60,000 nucleotides of DNA from Symsagittifera roscoffensis (GCF_963678635.1 NC_087069.1:9881206-9941205), one strand, 5' to 3'. Positions 21,056 to 34,262 are shown, numbered from the stretch's first letter. Notes: generated by a model from the sequence alone, not told the origin. Program-made: numbers and translations.

Positions 21056-22934
21056 GTAAGAAGCAGTGTTGACCCTTTATATTACAATAAATTATTGCTA
21101 CAATTTAAATTATTGACAAAAAAGTCAGAGAATTAAAATTCTTTCAAATTTATATGTCAGAACCAAAAAGAATTAGTCTCTTTTTAGATTACACATCTTC
21201 AGCTGATTTTTTCTATCTTCGTTTAAGAATGAAGCTTTTGAAAAACCACGCTAAGCGCATGCTGGTGATGGTGAAATACTGAGAACTTTTCTAGCGACTT
21301 CGGCTTACTCTTTGAACACTGCCCTGTTTCTGTGGATAAAATCATAAGCAGTCATCTCAACATCAACCGTTTCTCTGAATTCCTTCAATTCTGACTCAAT
21401 ACTATGCGGAAAGACAATATTGTTAGATGCGACGTGAAAACTAACATTTTCAAAAACTTGATCGAACATATCAGTGGATATATTGACCTCCTGAATGATA
21501 GTTTGGACATTTTCATTAGTTCGACTGGAAAACTGCATCACATTGGCTGCATGAATAACAGTTTCTAGCTCAGTAAGACTATTTCTAGACGTTTTTGACG
21601 GATTCAATATTGCTGCAGTCAATAAAATATCAGGAAAAGACTGAAACCGTTTTTTTTGGTCCATGTATTGAATTACTTGTCAAACAAAAACCTTGACTGG
21701 ACCACGGCAAGGTAAATCTAACAAATTTTTGAGATAAAGTTGAATTTTTCTCCATTTTGGAACCAGCTGGTCAGCTTGAGCGGTTTCCTCTTCAAATAAC
21801 TTGCCCAAATTTCTCAAACGGTTGAGCACTTTGACGAACTGCTGCAGAACGACACCATTTAGCGCAGAATACTTATCATAGTTGGTTAGCAAAGAAATAG
21901 GCGCATTGAAATCGTCTATGTTCTTGATACAAAACTCAACTTGCCGAAAATGACCGTACCATCTGGTTGTACACAGCCCTGGACCACACTTTTCTTTACA
22001 GTATGAATTTAGTTGTCGGAAAAATAGTACGTCCTTCACTGCGTCTTGAATTGTGTTGTTGAGTCTGTGAGCACCGCAGCCAACAAAACATACGCCGATA
22101 TTTTGAATTTCATCTCGTTCGGTAATAGACTCGTTATTTTCGTGGTGAAACTTTCTGAAAGCAGCGATGATAGCGTTACAATTGTCACTTTGCCAGGCAC
22201 TGGGCAAAAGCCATGCTCACTTCTTGGCGCTTTTTTTCTCCAAATTTACCATTATTCCAGTTCCTGAAATCCGCATTTGACCGTTCTCTAATGATACCAA
22301 GAAAGAATCGAAATTGTCCCGATGCTTCGCTCTGAAATGGGACTGGCCATTTGAAAGGAAGTTCACTTCGACCATTCCTGGAAGTTCTATGTCACAAAGT
22401 TTACATTTATAATGTTTTTCCACGCCATTTTGTCAAAATATTGCTCGGAAACTTTCTTTCTTTTGATTTTGGTTTTCCTCTGATTGCAGGTATTCAAAAA
22501 GTCTAAAAACTGTGAATAAATTAGTGTACTAAGTTTCAAGTTGATGCACTTAGATGTAACAAGCTGTAAAACGTCGAATAAACAACGAGACGGTTAATAG
22601 TAACGGTTTAATAACGTTAAGCCAACGACGAATGAGTTTAAGTGTTTTACAGTACGCATGATATGCTTTCGAGCAAGCTAGCCGCACTATTAAACACGCC
22701 AGCTCATTTCTGGTTGGCTGACGATTGTTTAATTGATGTACATGTATCTCGCTCGGCGAGCAGCTAATGTAATCCGCCGAGTCGCTACAACGACCATTCA
22801 TAAACTTGCTGACTATAAATGATCAATTTAAATTATTGGCAATTTGAATTATGGAACACTAAAAATTAAAAATTAAATGATTAATTTACTCATAATTTAA
22901 ATTATGATTATAAATGGTCATCACTGGTAAGAAG
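21056..22934 (-). mobile_element. Complete hAT-superfamily DNA transposon with 8-bp target-site duplication
   Basis: The element is 21064-22926 (1863 bp). The 8-bp direct repeat gtaagaag flanks it perfectly (21056-21063 and 22927-22934). Terminal inverted repeats are CAGTGTTGACCCTTTATA on the left and CAGTGATGACCATTTATA on the right, two mismatches in 18. The 8-bp duplication, CAGTG ends and transposase remnants (BED finger, TRW, C-terminal dimerisation region) all indicate hAT. The transposase reads on the minus strand. Intact duplications imply it has not moved since insertion. Confidence 0.93.
21180..22430 (-). pseudogene. hAT transposase, broken by in-frame stops
   Basis: One minus-strand frame runs through three open pieces (22423-22217, 22207-21680, 21664-21305) and a further remnant to about 21180. 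The pieces are separated only by stop codons (at about 22217, 21680, 21305 and one near 21250), with no frameshift. The first piece is a BED-type zinc finger (CKLC, then HFRAKH). The second has SDNCNAI (catalytic-Asp region), CGAHRLNN and TRW. The last remnant matches the hAT C-terminal dimerisation region (LSISPSPACA, then RGFSKASF), with the usual Glu before Arg replaced by a stop. Only about 45 codons separate the finger from SDNCNAI, far fewer than usual, so the segment holding the first catalytic Asp is deleted. It is inactive. Confidence 0.88.
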
Positions 22935-24439
22935 TGTTTAAAAACTTGACAGTTTTTAGGAAACTTTTTGACTTTTCATTGGAAAAACCAAACCAACTTC
23001 TCCCTTTTCCTGCAAACTCTACCATAATTGATATTCACTTACCCCACTTCGAAGATTTTTTATGATTTGTTTCTGGGCTTCAATTTCTCACAAGTTAACC
23101 TAGCCAATTGTGAGATCAAGTAATCAATGAAAGCTTGTTTTGAGTATCAAGTGCATAAACCGTTGCGCTCTAATTTTATAAAAAGTATTTTGGGCGATAG
23201 AAGGTGCCAAAAGTTTGCAAATTGATGATGGCTTAGAAAATTTTTACGTTCTATTTTAAATTTTTCTGCTACAAATGAGACACAAGAGTCAAAAAAAGTA
23301 CAAGTGATAGTATTTTTTTCTGCATAACCGTTATAGCCTTAGAGAACGCCCACTTTTTCTATATGTAACTGTTTTCTTTTCGAAATTTTTTTTTATTTTT
23401 TTTTTGAAGTATTTTGCCTAGTTTAGCCTAAATCGTTCGATCGATAAAAAAACATTTCAAAAATATTTCTCGCTGTAAAGGTTTTGCCCTTTTCTTGTAG
23501 AAAAAAAATAAGGCCCTATGAAACGTCCGGTTTTTGAAGTTGTGAAAGTTTTTAGGAAGGTTTTTTACTTTTCATAAAAATTACGCTGCCAATTTTTGGA
23601 TAACGGTTTCAATAAAAAACATGACTTTTGTGGAACCTTTTTGAATTTTCTGGAAAAATACCGAGCCAAATTGAAGATTAACGATTCAATTGGATTAGCA
23701 GTTTCTCAACGTATCTCCTGCATAAGTTGATTCTCCTAAACGGGCTATCCTATCTAGTTTTTGTTGTGAAAACTCAATACATTTGCAAATCGTTCAATTT
23801 TTGAGATTTTGACCAGTTTTTCCACCAAACTCATTTTCTCAAAAACTACATGAAAAATGCAAGATTAAAGATTTGATTGAAATATTAAATTAGAATACGC
23901 TGTCCAATTAGTAAATTTCCAACTTTTGGAGATAAAGAAACCAGAAGATAACCCAACGGAAAGGTTTTATTAATTACCTTCGTAAAAAATGACCAACTAG
24001 ACATTGATTCGGCAAAAATCTTTGACGTTTAGATTTTACTTGTTGCATCATATCTGAAAATTACGTCTTGGCTTCGGCGTCAAAACACTTCCAAGAAAAT
24101 CTATCCAGCACATCCACCTTTTGTTTTGTTTTCCACCTTTTCGTTCGATGCAAGTTGATTAAATGATTCTATTATTGAGATCAATCAATTTCGTTTGATT
24201 CTGGTTTGATCTTGGTAAAAATGATTTGTCTTTTTTGATTGTTGCCACATTGAAAAAAAACACAATTTCGTAAATTGATACGTTTTTGCAGATAATTAAA
24301 AAATTGTCTTTGCAAATTTTTTGCTAAAAGTTTGCACTCAAGAAAAATATCTGTCAGTGTTACAATAGCCTACAGTCGCATTAGCAACCCCACAAACCAT
24401 TAGTTTCATTGAAAATTTACTATTGAAAGTTTCCTGTTC
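22935..24439. other. Non-coding, degenerate repeat-like sequence
   Basis: No gene seen. Recurring gtttttgaag / ttttcataaaaa / ctcctgcataa motifs suggest old copies of the repeat at 20640 and 50160. Confidence 0.4.
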
Positions 24440-24504
24440 ATTTTTCTGCAGTTGTCTTTTTAATAACAAAATTTTACGCTTTTTTCTAATAGAAAGCAAG
24501 AAAC

Positions 24505-24965
24505 ATTTGATAAAAATGAAACGCTTTCGCTGTATGGCCTGCAATCAAGGACGTTCTGGAGTCCATAGGTGAAATTGTTGACGTATTGAAAGAAGGCGGA
24601 TTCCAGAAGATAACCCCGAACCAGTGTTCTTGTTATCCCCGAGCCTGGGATATACACACCCCCGGAGGGGTTGAAATTTGTGCATGCAATGATAGCGCTC
24701 CTCTCAGAAGGGAAAAATGATGTGATATTACTTGCCCGAAATCGCTAAGTGGAGGCGAGGATTCTAAGACCACTTCAGTCACAATTGCCAGCAGTATGGT
24801 CAGATATATCAAATGCCATGAGAGCTTTGAAAATTCATTCATTACACTTGTGTTAGACGAAGTGTTGGGATTGGAACTGTCCAGTTTCAGCAGGCAGCTC
24901 AAGTTGAAACCAGGAATCGAGGATGAGCATCAGGTGTTAGTGGATATGTCGAAAAATAGTTAGTA
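24505..24965 (+). pseudogene. Unrecognised coding-like relic
   Basis: A GC-richer island in AT-rich DNA. A plus-strand frame starting after a TGA at about 24516 stays open to TAG near 24963, broken by one TGA near 24719. It reads AFAVWPAIKDVLESIGEIVD early, then a Cys-containing CSCYPRAWDIHT, and later ITLVLDEVLGLELSSFSRQ. An overlapping +1-type frame is also open for about 30 codons (PLQSQLPAVWSDISNAM), so a frameshift is likely. Minus-strand ORFs at 24460-24902 are its shadows. I do not recognise the family; old transposon or host-gene fragment are both possible. Confidence 0.3.
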
Positions 24966-26805
24966 TTATAGTTCTTTTTCAGCTCAAAAGTTAGCCCAAA
25001 GGTCACAAGGTCACCTCAAAAGCTAAAAAAAAAAGACAAACTGAATTTTCTATTTTTGTTTTTGAGAAGATGGATAGAAATTTTTCAAACTCATTCAAAG
25101 TGGCTTTTCGTATTCTTAATGGACGGCATATCAGGACGGAGTATGTTTAAAATTATTTGTTTCAAAAAAATTTTTGCTTATGCAAAATTCATATTTAATT
25201 TAATACAACGTTGTTGTCGAATAACTCCAAATCGGAAACGAACAAACGAATCATTAACTTTCGTTTTTTAACTCCAGTTCTAAAGATCGATCCATTTTAT
25301 TGCCTTTTAAGTTCTTGATATCAAACGGAATGATTATATTATATAATTTCACTTTGAGTGGTTACTTTTAGCATTTTTAAGCATTTTAGGGATTGATTGA
25401 TGATGACTGATGGCCTGTTTTAATTTCTTAGTGTGTCAAAAAACGTGTCAGTCGATGGGATTTTTTTCTGATCATCTGACTCGCATTAGTCTTAGGGTAC
25501 CAAATAATTGTACTTATTGAATTTCGAGAGAAGTTTTATACCTAAAAATGCCGAACAGAAGTACTTCGTAAATTACCAATTATCGACTTTTGAGCTATAA
25601 TCATTTTTCCTTAAAAATGACAGATTGGGAGATTCAAATCAAGCATAAAAGTTTCATCTGAAAGTTAAATTGGACGATTATTAGCATAGGATTAGAATGT
25701 TTATTTCAAATTTCTCTCATTTGGCTCAGAAATTCACTAGGCAAATTTTGTCAAAAAGTTTAAGCAAAAGTTTGTGTTTTGTTTTCAGTTTCAATAAGTA
25801 TACTTCTCCTAACGGATAACAGACCCGTGAATGATCATGGCCTCTCAGGATGTATTCAATTAGGTTCGAGGTCGACCAAAGAGATTATAAAAACAGAACT
25901 CTACATATAGTTTATCTACAATACACATAAATGACAAATTTTACCTAAAAGCTTACTTTTTTTACCATATCTGGGAGATTGTACAAGAATATGAAGCTCT
26001 CAATTAAAAGGGAAACAGTCGGAAAATAATTTTATGCTTTTCATATCATTTATGGAAGGCACAGTGGAGTTTTTTTTAGACTCAAAATTAAAATCGTTGT
26101 TCAAATCAAAAAGTGAAGGTGAGTTTGATCGTGAGTTGAAAATTTGGATTGAGGACAAGGACTATCTTCAAATTTAGCGTGTAGTTTCTTTTTAATCTCG
26201 GAGGGGATTAAAATAGCAAATGAAGAATATGTTCATAGCAGTGAACGATACTTACATTTTATTTGGAGCTGAGAGGTTGTAAGTTGCGTATTTACAGGAT
26301 TGCTGGCTTCAATCTCTCAAAATTCAAGCAAGGCCGCTTGTATTAGGAGCAAACCTTGATTGATCTGATCTGATTTTCCCAGAAAGTCAACATTAGTCTT
26401 GTTCAAAAATAGATTTAAAACTTCAAAAATAGATTTGAAAAGGTTGATTTTTTTCTTTTTACTCCATAACTGTATCCCACAACACACGCTTAGTAAAACG
26501 GTCTGTATCTAGTCTATTAATGTACTAGGGAGAGGGAGCTGTTTGTCGCAATTCAACTTTGAAATTTTAATTGTGGCTAAAACTTTCTAGTATATAAATC
26601 AAAATTGATGCATAGGGAAAAAAATCCCGCGCCTAAATCTTTAGTCAACTCGTTCAAATGTGGACCAAAAACCAATGGTGAAGTTTTGAGGATCAAAAGT
26701 CCCTAATTTGCATGTATGAAAAAACCCTTCTTTGTTACAGCTAATTCTTCTTATGTACAGATAAAATGCTAAGTTAAAAGTGAATTGATCTCAAAGTTAA
26801 AACAA
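24966..26805. other. No gene recognised
   Basis: AT-rich, with only short by-chance frames (for example 25056-25271 +). No inverted repeats, splice-flanked open frames or RNA genes were noticed. Confidence 0.4.
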
Positions 26806-26944
26806 TAAAAAGTGAGCAAGAAATCTATCCGCCGGAGAGAATGAGTACATCAGGGTCATAAGGTCAGTAACAAAACATTAAAAAGTGAGCAAGCATTCTC
26901 TCCGCCGGAAAGAATGAGTACATCAGGGTCATAACGTCAGTACC
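26806..26944 (+). repeat. Two-copy tandem duplication, 73-bp period
   Basis: Copies 26806-26871 and 26879-26944 share taaaaagtgagcaag, ccgccgga and gaatgagtacatcagggtca with a few substitutions. Confidence 0.9.
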
Positions 26945-27339
26945 AGTTATAACAAATGGTACTGGGTAATTATGATAATATAAAAATACTGCAAATCACA
27001 AAATTCACTTTGATGTAACTGACCCTTTTCTCCCCCTGAAGAACACCGAAGGAAATTTTAAAAACTACATTTGATAAGCACTAAGTTAGGTACTATCAAT
27101 AACCCGACAGAACCAATTTTTGATAAATTAAGCAGATAAGACTAATTTACTAACTGGATTTGTCGGAGTAGTTCCGACGGAGCTTAGCAAAAAAGAAGTA
27201 CGTTAGTAGTAACTGAATAAGAAACTTTTTGAGATGAAAGAGAACTTTTTTAGCACTGCAGGTATCTATTAGTAGATTGAAATTTAAAATCAAAAGAAAA
27301 ATAAGCAAGGTTAAGAGAAAATTTACTGCATTAATTTAT

Positions 27340-28941
27340 CTTATGTTCTATAAATTTTTCCAGTTCAGCGTTAAACAATTCACTGTCAAAATCTCCGATT
27401 TTGTTAAAGATATCCAGAGCCACTCTCAATGATTAGTATGTTGAAGAAATGTATAGTATGTCCGCTGAAGAGGTGTCCGAGGCGTTAGGCGTATCGTCGG
27501 GGGAATGTACTGAGCAGATTGGGATTTTCTTATCCGAAAGAATTGGGGAAGAAGTCGTTCTGTCCTATCCTGATTGTTCATGATGTTCGAGAATGATCGG
27601 GTTTCTCACTGATCCCGGCTCATTGTCTTGGCTATCTATGATGTTTATCTAAAGCTTTTTACCGTAAAATTCAGGAGGTCTTACGTTTCGTCGTTGTTGT
27701 TCTTGTTAATTCGTGATGTTATTGTTGATAGAAGGTTCTTGGGTAGCCGTGTTCTCGTCCGAAAACTCGATTATCTCGTGCATTGGGAGGTCTACAACCG
27801 CGGTTTTTTGTGAGGTCTCCTGTTTACCCGACGGATAGTCGGGTTAATTGACCTCTGCAGTTGTTGGACACTGTTATTGGTGGAAGTTGAGTCTGGCTCT
27901 GTCCTGCGGGAATGATGCTGATTGGGCAATCTAGTGGGTCCGGTGATGAAATTCGGCTGTTTAAAATCTCAGTTCTTATGTCATTCCGAGCTATATGTGA
28001 GTCTAAGGTGAAAAAATTAGGTTCTGGTTCTCCATTATGATCAGAAATGATACGAGCTTTAATCAACTCTCTGCAGGGGGAAACTCCCGCAATCCACTCT
28101 CAATCACTAAAATCTGAAGAGCGACGGAATCAACATTGTTTCATCGCAAGCTAAAAAGTTGTGTTTGATCTGTTTTTTAATTCTTACACATGAATATCTT
28201 TTTCTGACCGGTTTGGCTGAGGGTTTTGGGACTCTGGTAATTGTGTCGTTATCAGAGGCAGCTAACTCAGTTTGGAGTCTTGTTTTTGGGCCTATTTTCC
28301 TCGTAGTTGCTCGTTTCGCTTTTTTAGTCCGCTTTGAACCTACTTCAAAATCAGAGTCAGGAAACAACAGAAAGGAAATATTTCTTCTACAGAAACGAAT
28401 AGTCCGAATGTTAGACAAGTTAGATTTTGGAAAGGCGACGTCTGATTTTCTAATAATCTTTCCGTTCGAGAATTCTACCGTGGTTTTTGAAACTTTTACA
28501 TTTTTCTGATTAAGTGTTCCAAAAAAGGTTTCCGTTTATGATTTCCTTAGTTTTGCGAAGTATATTACCTAGGAAGCGACTTTGTAATGGCATTCGAGAC
28601 GAAGAAGGCTTGAACGGTGAGAGGTAGTCTGACTCTTAGCCTTCCTCCAGTGGAAACTGATTTTTTTTGGGTATTTTTGTGTCCTTACATCCGTCCTCGA
28701 CACCGTCATCAGAGTTCCATCGAGTGCCCGTCATTTGCTTAGGATTCTTTTTACTTTGTATAAAATTCAACCGAATACACTATTAGTGGCTAACTGTTTC
28801 CAGATCGTGGTTGATTTTCTATTGAAGTATATTTCAAAAGGTAAGCATTTGATTTTAGAATGGAAAGACGAACAAAGGTTCCGGATAACTTTTCAGACCG
28901 CGTGTTGTAAAGTAGGTGCTTGATAATCGTGAGCCATTGGT
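27340..28941 (-). pseudogene. Decayed LTR-retrotransposon integrase and C-terminal tail
   Basis: At the 5' end (28941-28780) the minus frame contains FHSKIKCLPFEIYFNRK, the integrase-core end pattern Hs.ik..PFe..f.Rk. A TGA stands where integrases usually have Trp. Further down, the frame open at 28107-28480 is basic (KRTKKAKRATTRK). Another piece is at 27824-28066. From 27791 to about 27345 one frame with four stops contains RRNVRPPEFYG, a basic Pro-Pro tail common behind retroelement integrases, and ends ELEKFIEHKIN before TAA. Frameshifts join the parts. I found no LTRs, protease or reverse transcriptase. Plus-strand frames here are shadows. Confidence 0.6.
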
Positions 28942-29249
28942 AATAAAATAATACTTACAGTGTGTAAAGTTTTTCCACTAAGCCAGTTGAGCGATGGTCG
29001 CCAACTGTACAATCTTTTAGTTTATCATTACCAAAATCACAGAAAAATTTAAAATCCAGACTAGTAAAAAAAGATTCGTGGTCATCACAGAGAATAAAAG
29101 AGAATCCAGAAGGAAATCAATCACCGCAGTTGATGAAATGAAGGATGATATTTTTCGAGAGAAAATTTGAAAATATATTCACTTTTCCCCATTTAGAATC
29201 CAGTTAAAGAACTTTAGAACTAAAACTATAAGGTCATGACGTAATCTTG
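28942..29249. other. Spacer between retroelement relic and tandem array
   Basis: No gene recognised. The last tens of bases grade into a badly diverged edge of the array. Confidence 0.4.
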
Positions 29250-30621
29250 CTTAAAAACTATCCATGCTAGTTTTCAAAACTATCGACTCAATTTCGCCTC
29301 GCATTGTCTTTTGGTGTTTTTTACAGCAGTCCCATTTTGAGTACAATTATCTAAACATAACCTAGTATATCGATTTAGGATAGAGTTGAGTATCACCAGT
29401 TTCAACGATTGCTTGATATATGCTGTTTGATTTTCTTATAACCATCTCGTTCGCTACTGTTTTCCCTATGAAAATTTTTGAAGAAACAACAGTCTTTTTT
29501 CACATTTTTGAAGCAAGTCACTATCACTCGAGACGGTGGAATAAAATTTAAAAATTGGATAACTTGTGTAGAAAATTAGTTGATTCGGTAGTTTGCAAAT
29601 AAGTTTTATTTTGGCTATCTTTCCATCGCTATTAATTTGACTGTTTTCAGCATAGCTTCAAAGATAGCCACAACAACTTTGTTAATATATCACTCTTTAA
29701 AGTCCTAAAATGTTTTTGTCATTTTTCTTTTTTTTAGTTCAGATTTTAACCAATTGAAGAATAGACTAGTGTTGTGAAGCTTCTTAATCTCGTCATATGG
29801 CTTATCGAGAGGGTTAACGTTCTTCAAATTGCTCTAAATCAACAAATTGCGGCATTTGTGGTTCATTGAGTTTGTTGGCAGCATCAAATCATTAATGATG
29901 ATTTTTTTTACCTCCTTTTTTTGAGCTTTTAAAAAAAACATTGAATAGAAGCTTCATCTGAAAGGTTCATATTCTCCAGAAACTGAAAATACAATTGTGA
30001 AAGAAACAAAAACCTCGGCTTTCTCAAAAGCTGAAGGGTCATTTTTTTCATTGTTGATTTGGTAGAAAGTGAGGTACATTTCAATAGTATCGTAATGACA
30101 AGAAACTTTACTGCACATGCGCAACTCTTCGCTGCATCTGAACTCCTCATTGAACAATTTTGGGTCTCCCTCGTCGTGAGTTTGATGGTTGGAGGAGCAA
30201 GTACGTGTACAGAAAAAGTTCAATGAAACTATTTTAGTACTGTCTCGACAATCCTTAAGGCGATTTTCTTTGAAAGTTGTGAGAGTTACAATATATATAT
30301 TTTTATTTTTTTTGCCGAAAGTTAACAGAGTAAACCAGTGTCCATTTTGAGCTCCTCGACTTTGTTATTCTTGCACATGTTATAGAAAATCTATAAAACG
30401 TTCTCATCTTGGCGTACTGTAGTATAAAGCAACATATTTTATTCGTTCTCGAAGTTACTCGATATATTTATTGAGCTCCACATCATACACGCCGTTAGTC
30501 GCATTATAAAGTATCTTGGTGAACTGGTTGATAACAGCTTCATACGTTTTTTCGTCGTCAAAAAACTTTGTCTTTGTATTTTTGATCTGTCTATTTTTTG
30601 GTACCTTCGGAAATTTTTCTT
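29250..30621 (-). repeat. Array unit 1: diverged edge copy with ancestral A segment
   Basis: C (29262-29700) has lost its frame. A (29954-30223) is open and, unlike all later units, keeps eight extra codons (FTIVFSVS) also found in the diverged outlier near 45240-45390. E (30455-30565) is open, type a (FFDDEKTYEAVINQF), with TAA. The interval to the next C is short. Confidence 0.85.
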
Positions 30622-32442
30622 AGCAGTCCCATTTTCAGTACAAGTCTCTAAACATAACCTAGTATATCGATTCAGGATAGAGTTGAATATCACCAGTTTC
30701 AATGATTGCTTGACATCAGCTGTTTGGTTTTCTTATTATTGCCTCGTTTGCTACTGTTTCTCCTATGAAAACTTTTGAAGAAACAACAGTCTTTTTTCCC
30801 ATTTTTGAAGCAAGTCACTATCACTCAAGACGGCGGGATAAAATTTAAAAATTGGTTAACTTGTGTAGAAAAATAGTTGATTCGGTAGTATCCAAATAAG
30901 TTTTATTTTGGCTATCTTTCCATCGCTATTAATTTGACCGTTTTCAGCATGGCTTCAAACGTAGCCACAACAACTTTGTTAGTATACCACTCTTAAAAGT
31001 CCTAAATTGTTTTTGTCATTTTTCTCTTTTCAATTCAGATTTTAACAAATTGAAGAACAGGCTAGTGTTGGGAAGCTTCTGAATCTCGTCATATGGCTTT
31101 AAGAGAGGGTTGATGTTCTTCAAATTGCTGTAAATCAACAAATTGCGGCATTTGTGGTTCATTGAGTTTGTTGGCAGCATCAAATCATTAGTAATGAACT
31201 TTTTTTACCTCCTTTTTTGAGCTTTTAAAAAAACATTGAGTAGTAGCTTCTTCTGAAAGGTTCATTTTCCTCGGAAACAAAAACCTCGGCTTTCTCAAAA
31301 GCTGAAGGGTCATTTTCTTCTTTGTTGATTTGGTAGAAAGTGAGGTACATTTCAATGGTATCGTAATGACAAGAAACTTTACTGCACATGCGCAACTCTT
31401 CGCTGCATCTGAACTCCTCATTGAACAATTCTGGGTGTCCCTCGTCGTGAGTTTGATGGTTGGAGGAGCAAGTACGTGTACAGAAAAAGTTCAATGAAAC
31501 TACTTTAGTACTGTCTCGACAATCCTTAAGGCGATTTTCTTTGAAAGTTGTGAGAGTTACAATATATATTTTTTATTTTTCTGCCAAAAATTAACAGAAT
31601 AAACCAGTGTCCATTTTGAGCTCCTCGACTTTGTTATTCTTGCACATGTTATAGAAAAGCTATAAAACATTCTCATCTTGGCGTACTGTAGTATAAAGCA
31701 ACATATATGATTGGTTCTCGATGTTACTCGATATGTTTATTGAGCTCCATTTCATACACGTCGTCACTCGCATTATAAAATCTCTTGACGAACTGGTTGA
31801 TAACAGCTTCATACAAACTTATAACCTCCAGAAACTTTGTTAATGTATTTTTATTCTGTCTATTATTTGGTACTTTCGGAACTTTTTCCTAGCTTTGCCA
31901 TTGTTTCAGCTACCACTCCTGAAAGATAATTCTCGCCAACTGCGGTTTGTCTAGCTTCAGAAGCATGTTGAACAAACTTGTTGAAATCTTTCTATTGTGT
32001 GTTTTGTACTGCTCAATGTTTACTTTCTAAGGTGTAAAGAAAAGTTACAGGGTGCCGTTGGTTAAAGTGAAGCTTGATAGCAACGTTCGTTGCGGTCGTT
32101 TCATAATTTATAATAACTGCTTAGTTCTTCATAACTTTTCCAACATCGTTTCTGATAACAACAGTATTTCAAATACTTGAATAAAAAAATTCAGCTATCA
32201 GTTTATCTTGATCATTGATATTGCATTGCACTAAGTCAAATAATGTTTCATCTCTAAGACTTTGCAAAAATTGAATTGGATGAAAGGACAATTCTTTTTA
32301 AGGACAATTTTGTTGTTAAAAATGTTTTTCAACTCTTCGTTTCAAGATTGCAATGAAGTCTGGATCCTTAACAAATTGACTTGACCATGTTTTTAAAACT
32401 ACCAACTCGATTTCGCCTCGCATTGACTTTTTTTGTTTTTTA
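30622..32442 (-). repeat. Array unit 2: C/E fusion created by deletion; intact A
   Basis: The open frame 30439-30702 joins the end of C (RYTRLCLETC) directly to D/E sequence. It arises from a deletion of about 550 bp with cagca-like homology at the junction (ttttctTAGCAgtccc). A is open (31225-31494). E is type b (about 31724-31836), open. Confidence 0.85.
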
Positions 32443-34262
32443 CAGCAGTCCCATATTGAGTACAAGTCTCTAAACATAACCTAGTATATCGATTTAGGAA
32501 AGAGTTGAATATCACCAGTTTCAATGATTGCTTGACATCAGCTGTTTGGTTTTCTTATTATCACCTCGTTTGCTACTGTTTCTCCTATGAAAACTTTTGA
32601 AGAAACAACAGTCTTTTTTCCCATTTTTGAAGCAAGTCACTATCACTCAAGACGGCGGGATAAAATTTAAAAAATGGATAACTTGTGTAGAAAAATAGTT
32701 GATTCGGTAGTTTCCAAATAAGTTTTATTTTGGCTATCTTTCCATCGCTTTTAATTTGACCGTTTTCAGCATGGCTTCAAAGGTAGCCACAACAACTTTG
32801 TTAGTATACCACTCTTAAAAGTCCTAAATTGTTTTTGTCATTTTTCTCTTTTCAATTCAGATTTTAACAAATTGAAGAACAGGCTAGTGTTGGGAAGCTT
32901 CTGAATCTCGTCATATGGCTTTAAGAGAGTGCTGATGTTCTTCAAATTGCTGTAAATCAACAAATTGCGGCATTTGGGGTTCATTGAGTTTGTTGGCAGC
33001 ATCAAATCATTAGTAATAAACTTTTTTTTACCTCCTTTTTTGAGCTTTTAAAAAAACATTGAGTAGTAGCTTCTTCTGAAAGGTTCATTTTCCTCGGAAA
33101 CAAAAACCTCGGCTTTCTCAAAAGCTGAAGGGTCATTTTCTTCCTTGTTGATTATTAGAAAGTGAGGTACATTTCAATAGTATCGTAATGACAAGAAACT
33201 TTACTGCACATGCGCAACTCTTCGCTGCATCTGAACTCCTCATTGAACAATTCTGGGTCTCCCTCGTCGTGAGTTTGATGGTTGGAGGAGCAAGTACGTG
33301 TACAGAAAAAGTTCAATGAAACTACTTTAGTACTGTCTCGACAATCCTTAAGGCGATTTTCTTTGAAAGTTGTGAGAGTTACAATATATATTTTTTATTT
33401 TTCTGCCAATCATTAACAGAGTAAACCAGTGTCCATTTTGAGCTCCTCGACTTTGTTATTCTTGCACATGTTATAGAAAAGCTATAAAACGTTCTCATCT
33501 TGGCGTACTGTAGTATAAAGCAACATATATCATTCGTTCTCGAAGTTACTCGATATATTTATTGAGCTCCACTTCATACACGCCGTTAGTCGCATTATAA
33601 AGTCTCTTGGTGAACTGGTTGATAACAGCTTCATACGTTTTTTCGTCGTCAAAAAACTTCGTCTTTGTATTTTTGATCTGTCTATTTTTTGGTACCTTCG
33701 GAAATTTTTCTCAGCATTGTCATTGTTTCAGCTACTACTCCCGAAAGAGAATTCTCATGACCTGCAGTTCATCTAGCTTCAGAAGCAGATTGAACAAACT
33801 TGTTGAAAATTTTCTGTGGTGTGTAATGTACGACTCGATGTTTACTTTCTATGGTTTAGAAAAAGTTGCAGGGTTCCATTTGTTAAGGTGAACCTTGTTA
33901 GCAAAACTCGTTGCGGTTGTTCCATACTTTATCATAACTGCTAAGTTCTTCGTATCTTTTCCAACATCGTTTCTGATATCATAACTATTTCAGTTAATTT
34001 AATTTTAAAAATGCTCTCAGTTTATCTTGATTTTTGATATTGCATTGCAATTAATCAAACATTGTTTCATCTCTAAAACTTTCGCGAACATTGAATTAGA
34101 TGAAAGAATTCTATTAAAGGACAAATTTGTTCCAAAGTGAATTTTGAAGTCTACTTTTTTTCAAGATTGCAATGAGGTCTGGATCCTTCGCAAAATTACT
34201 TGACCATATTTTTAAAACCACCAACTCAATTTCGACTGGCATTGAGTTTTTGTGTTTCTTTA
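32443..34262 (-). repeat. Array unit 3: decayed C, nonsense A, type-a E
   Basis: C has lost its frame. A carries a change near 33146 (ttgattattag instead of ttgatttggtag) that creates two adjacent stops. E at 33548-33658 is open, type a. Its neighbour on the high side is the intact C of unit 4. Confidence 0.85.

Noticed and set aside
28159-28509. 116-codon plus-strand frame
   Set aside because: Antisense to the retroelement-like basic segment on the minus strand, whose amino-acid pattern and continuity with the integrase remnant are more convincing.
33607-33891. 94-codon plus-strand frame, repeated identically at 42193-42477
   Set aside because: It is exactly antisense to segments D and E of the array. 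Identity reflects recent duplication of the whole block, and the protein is a hydrophobic, low-information shadow.
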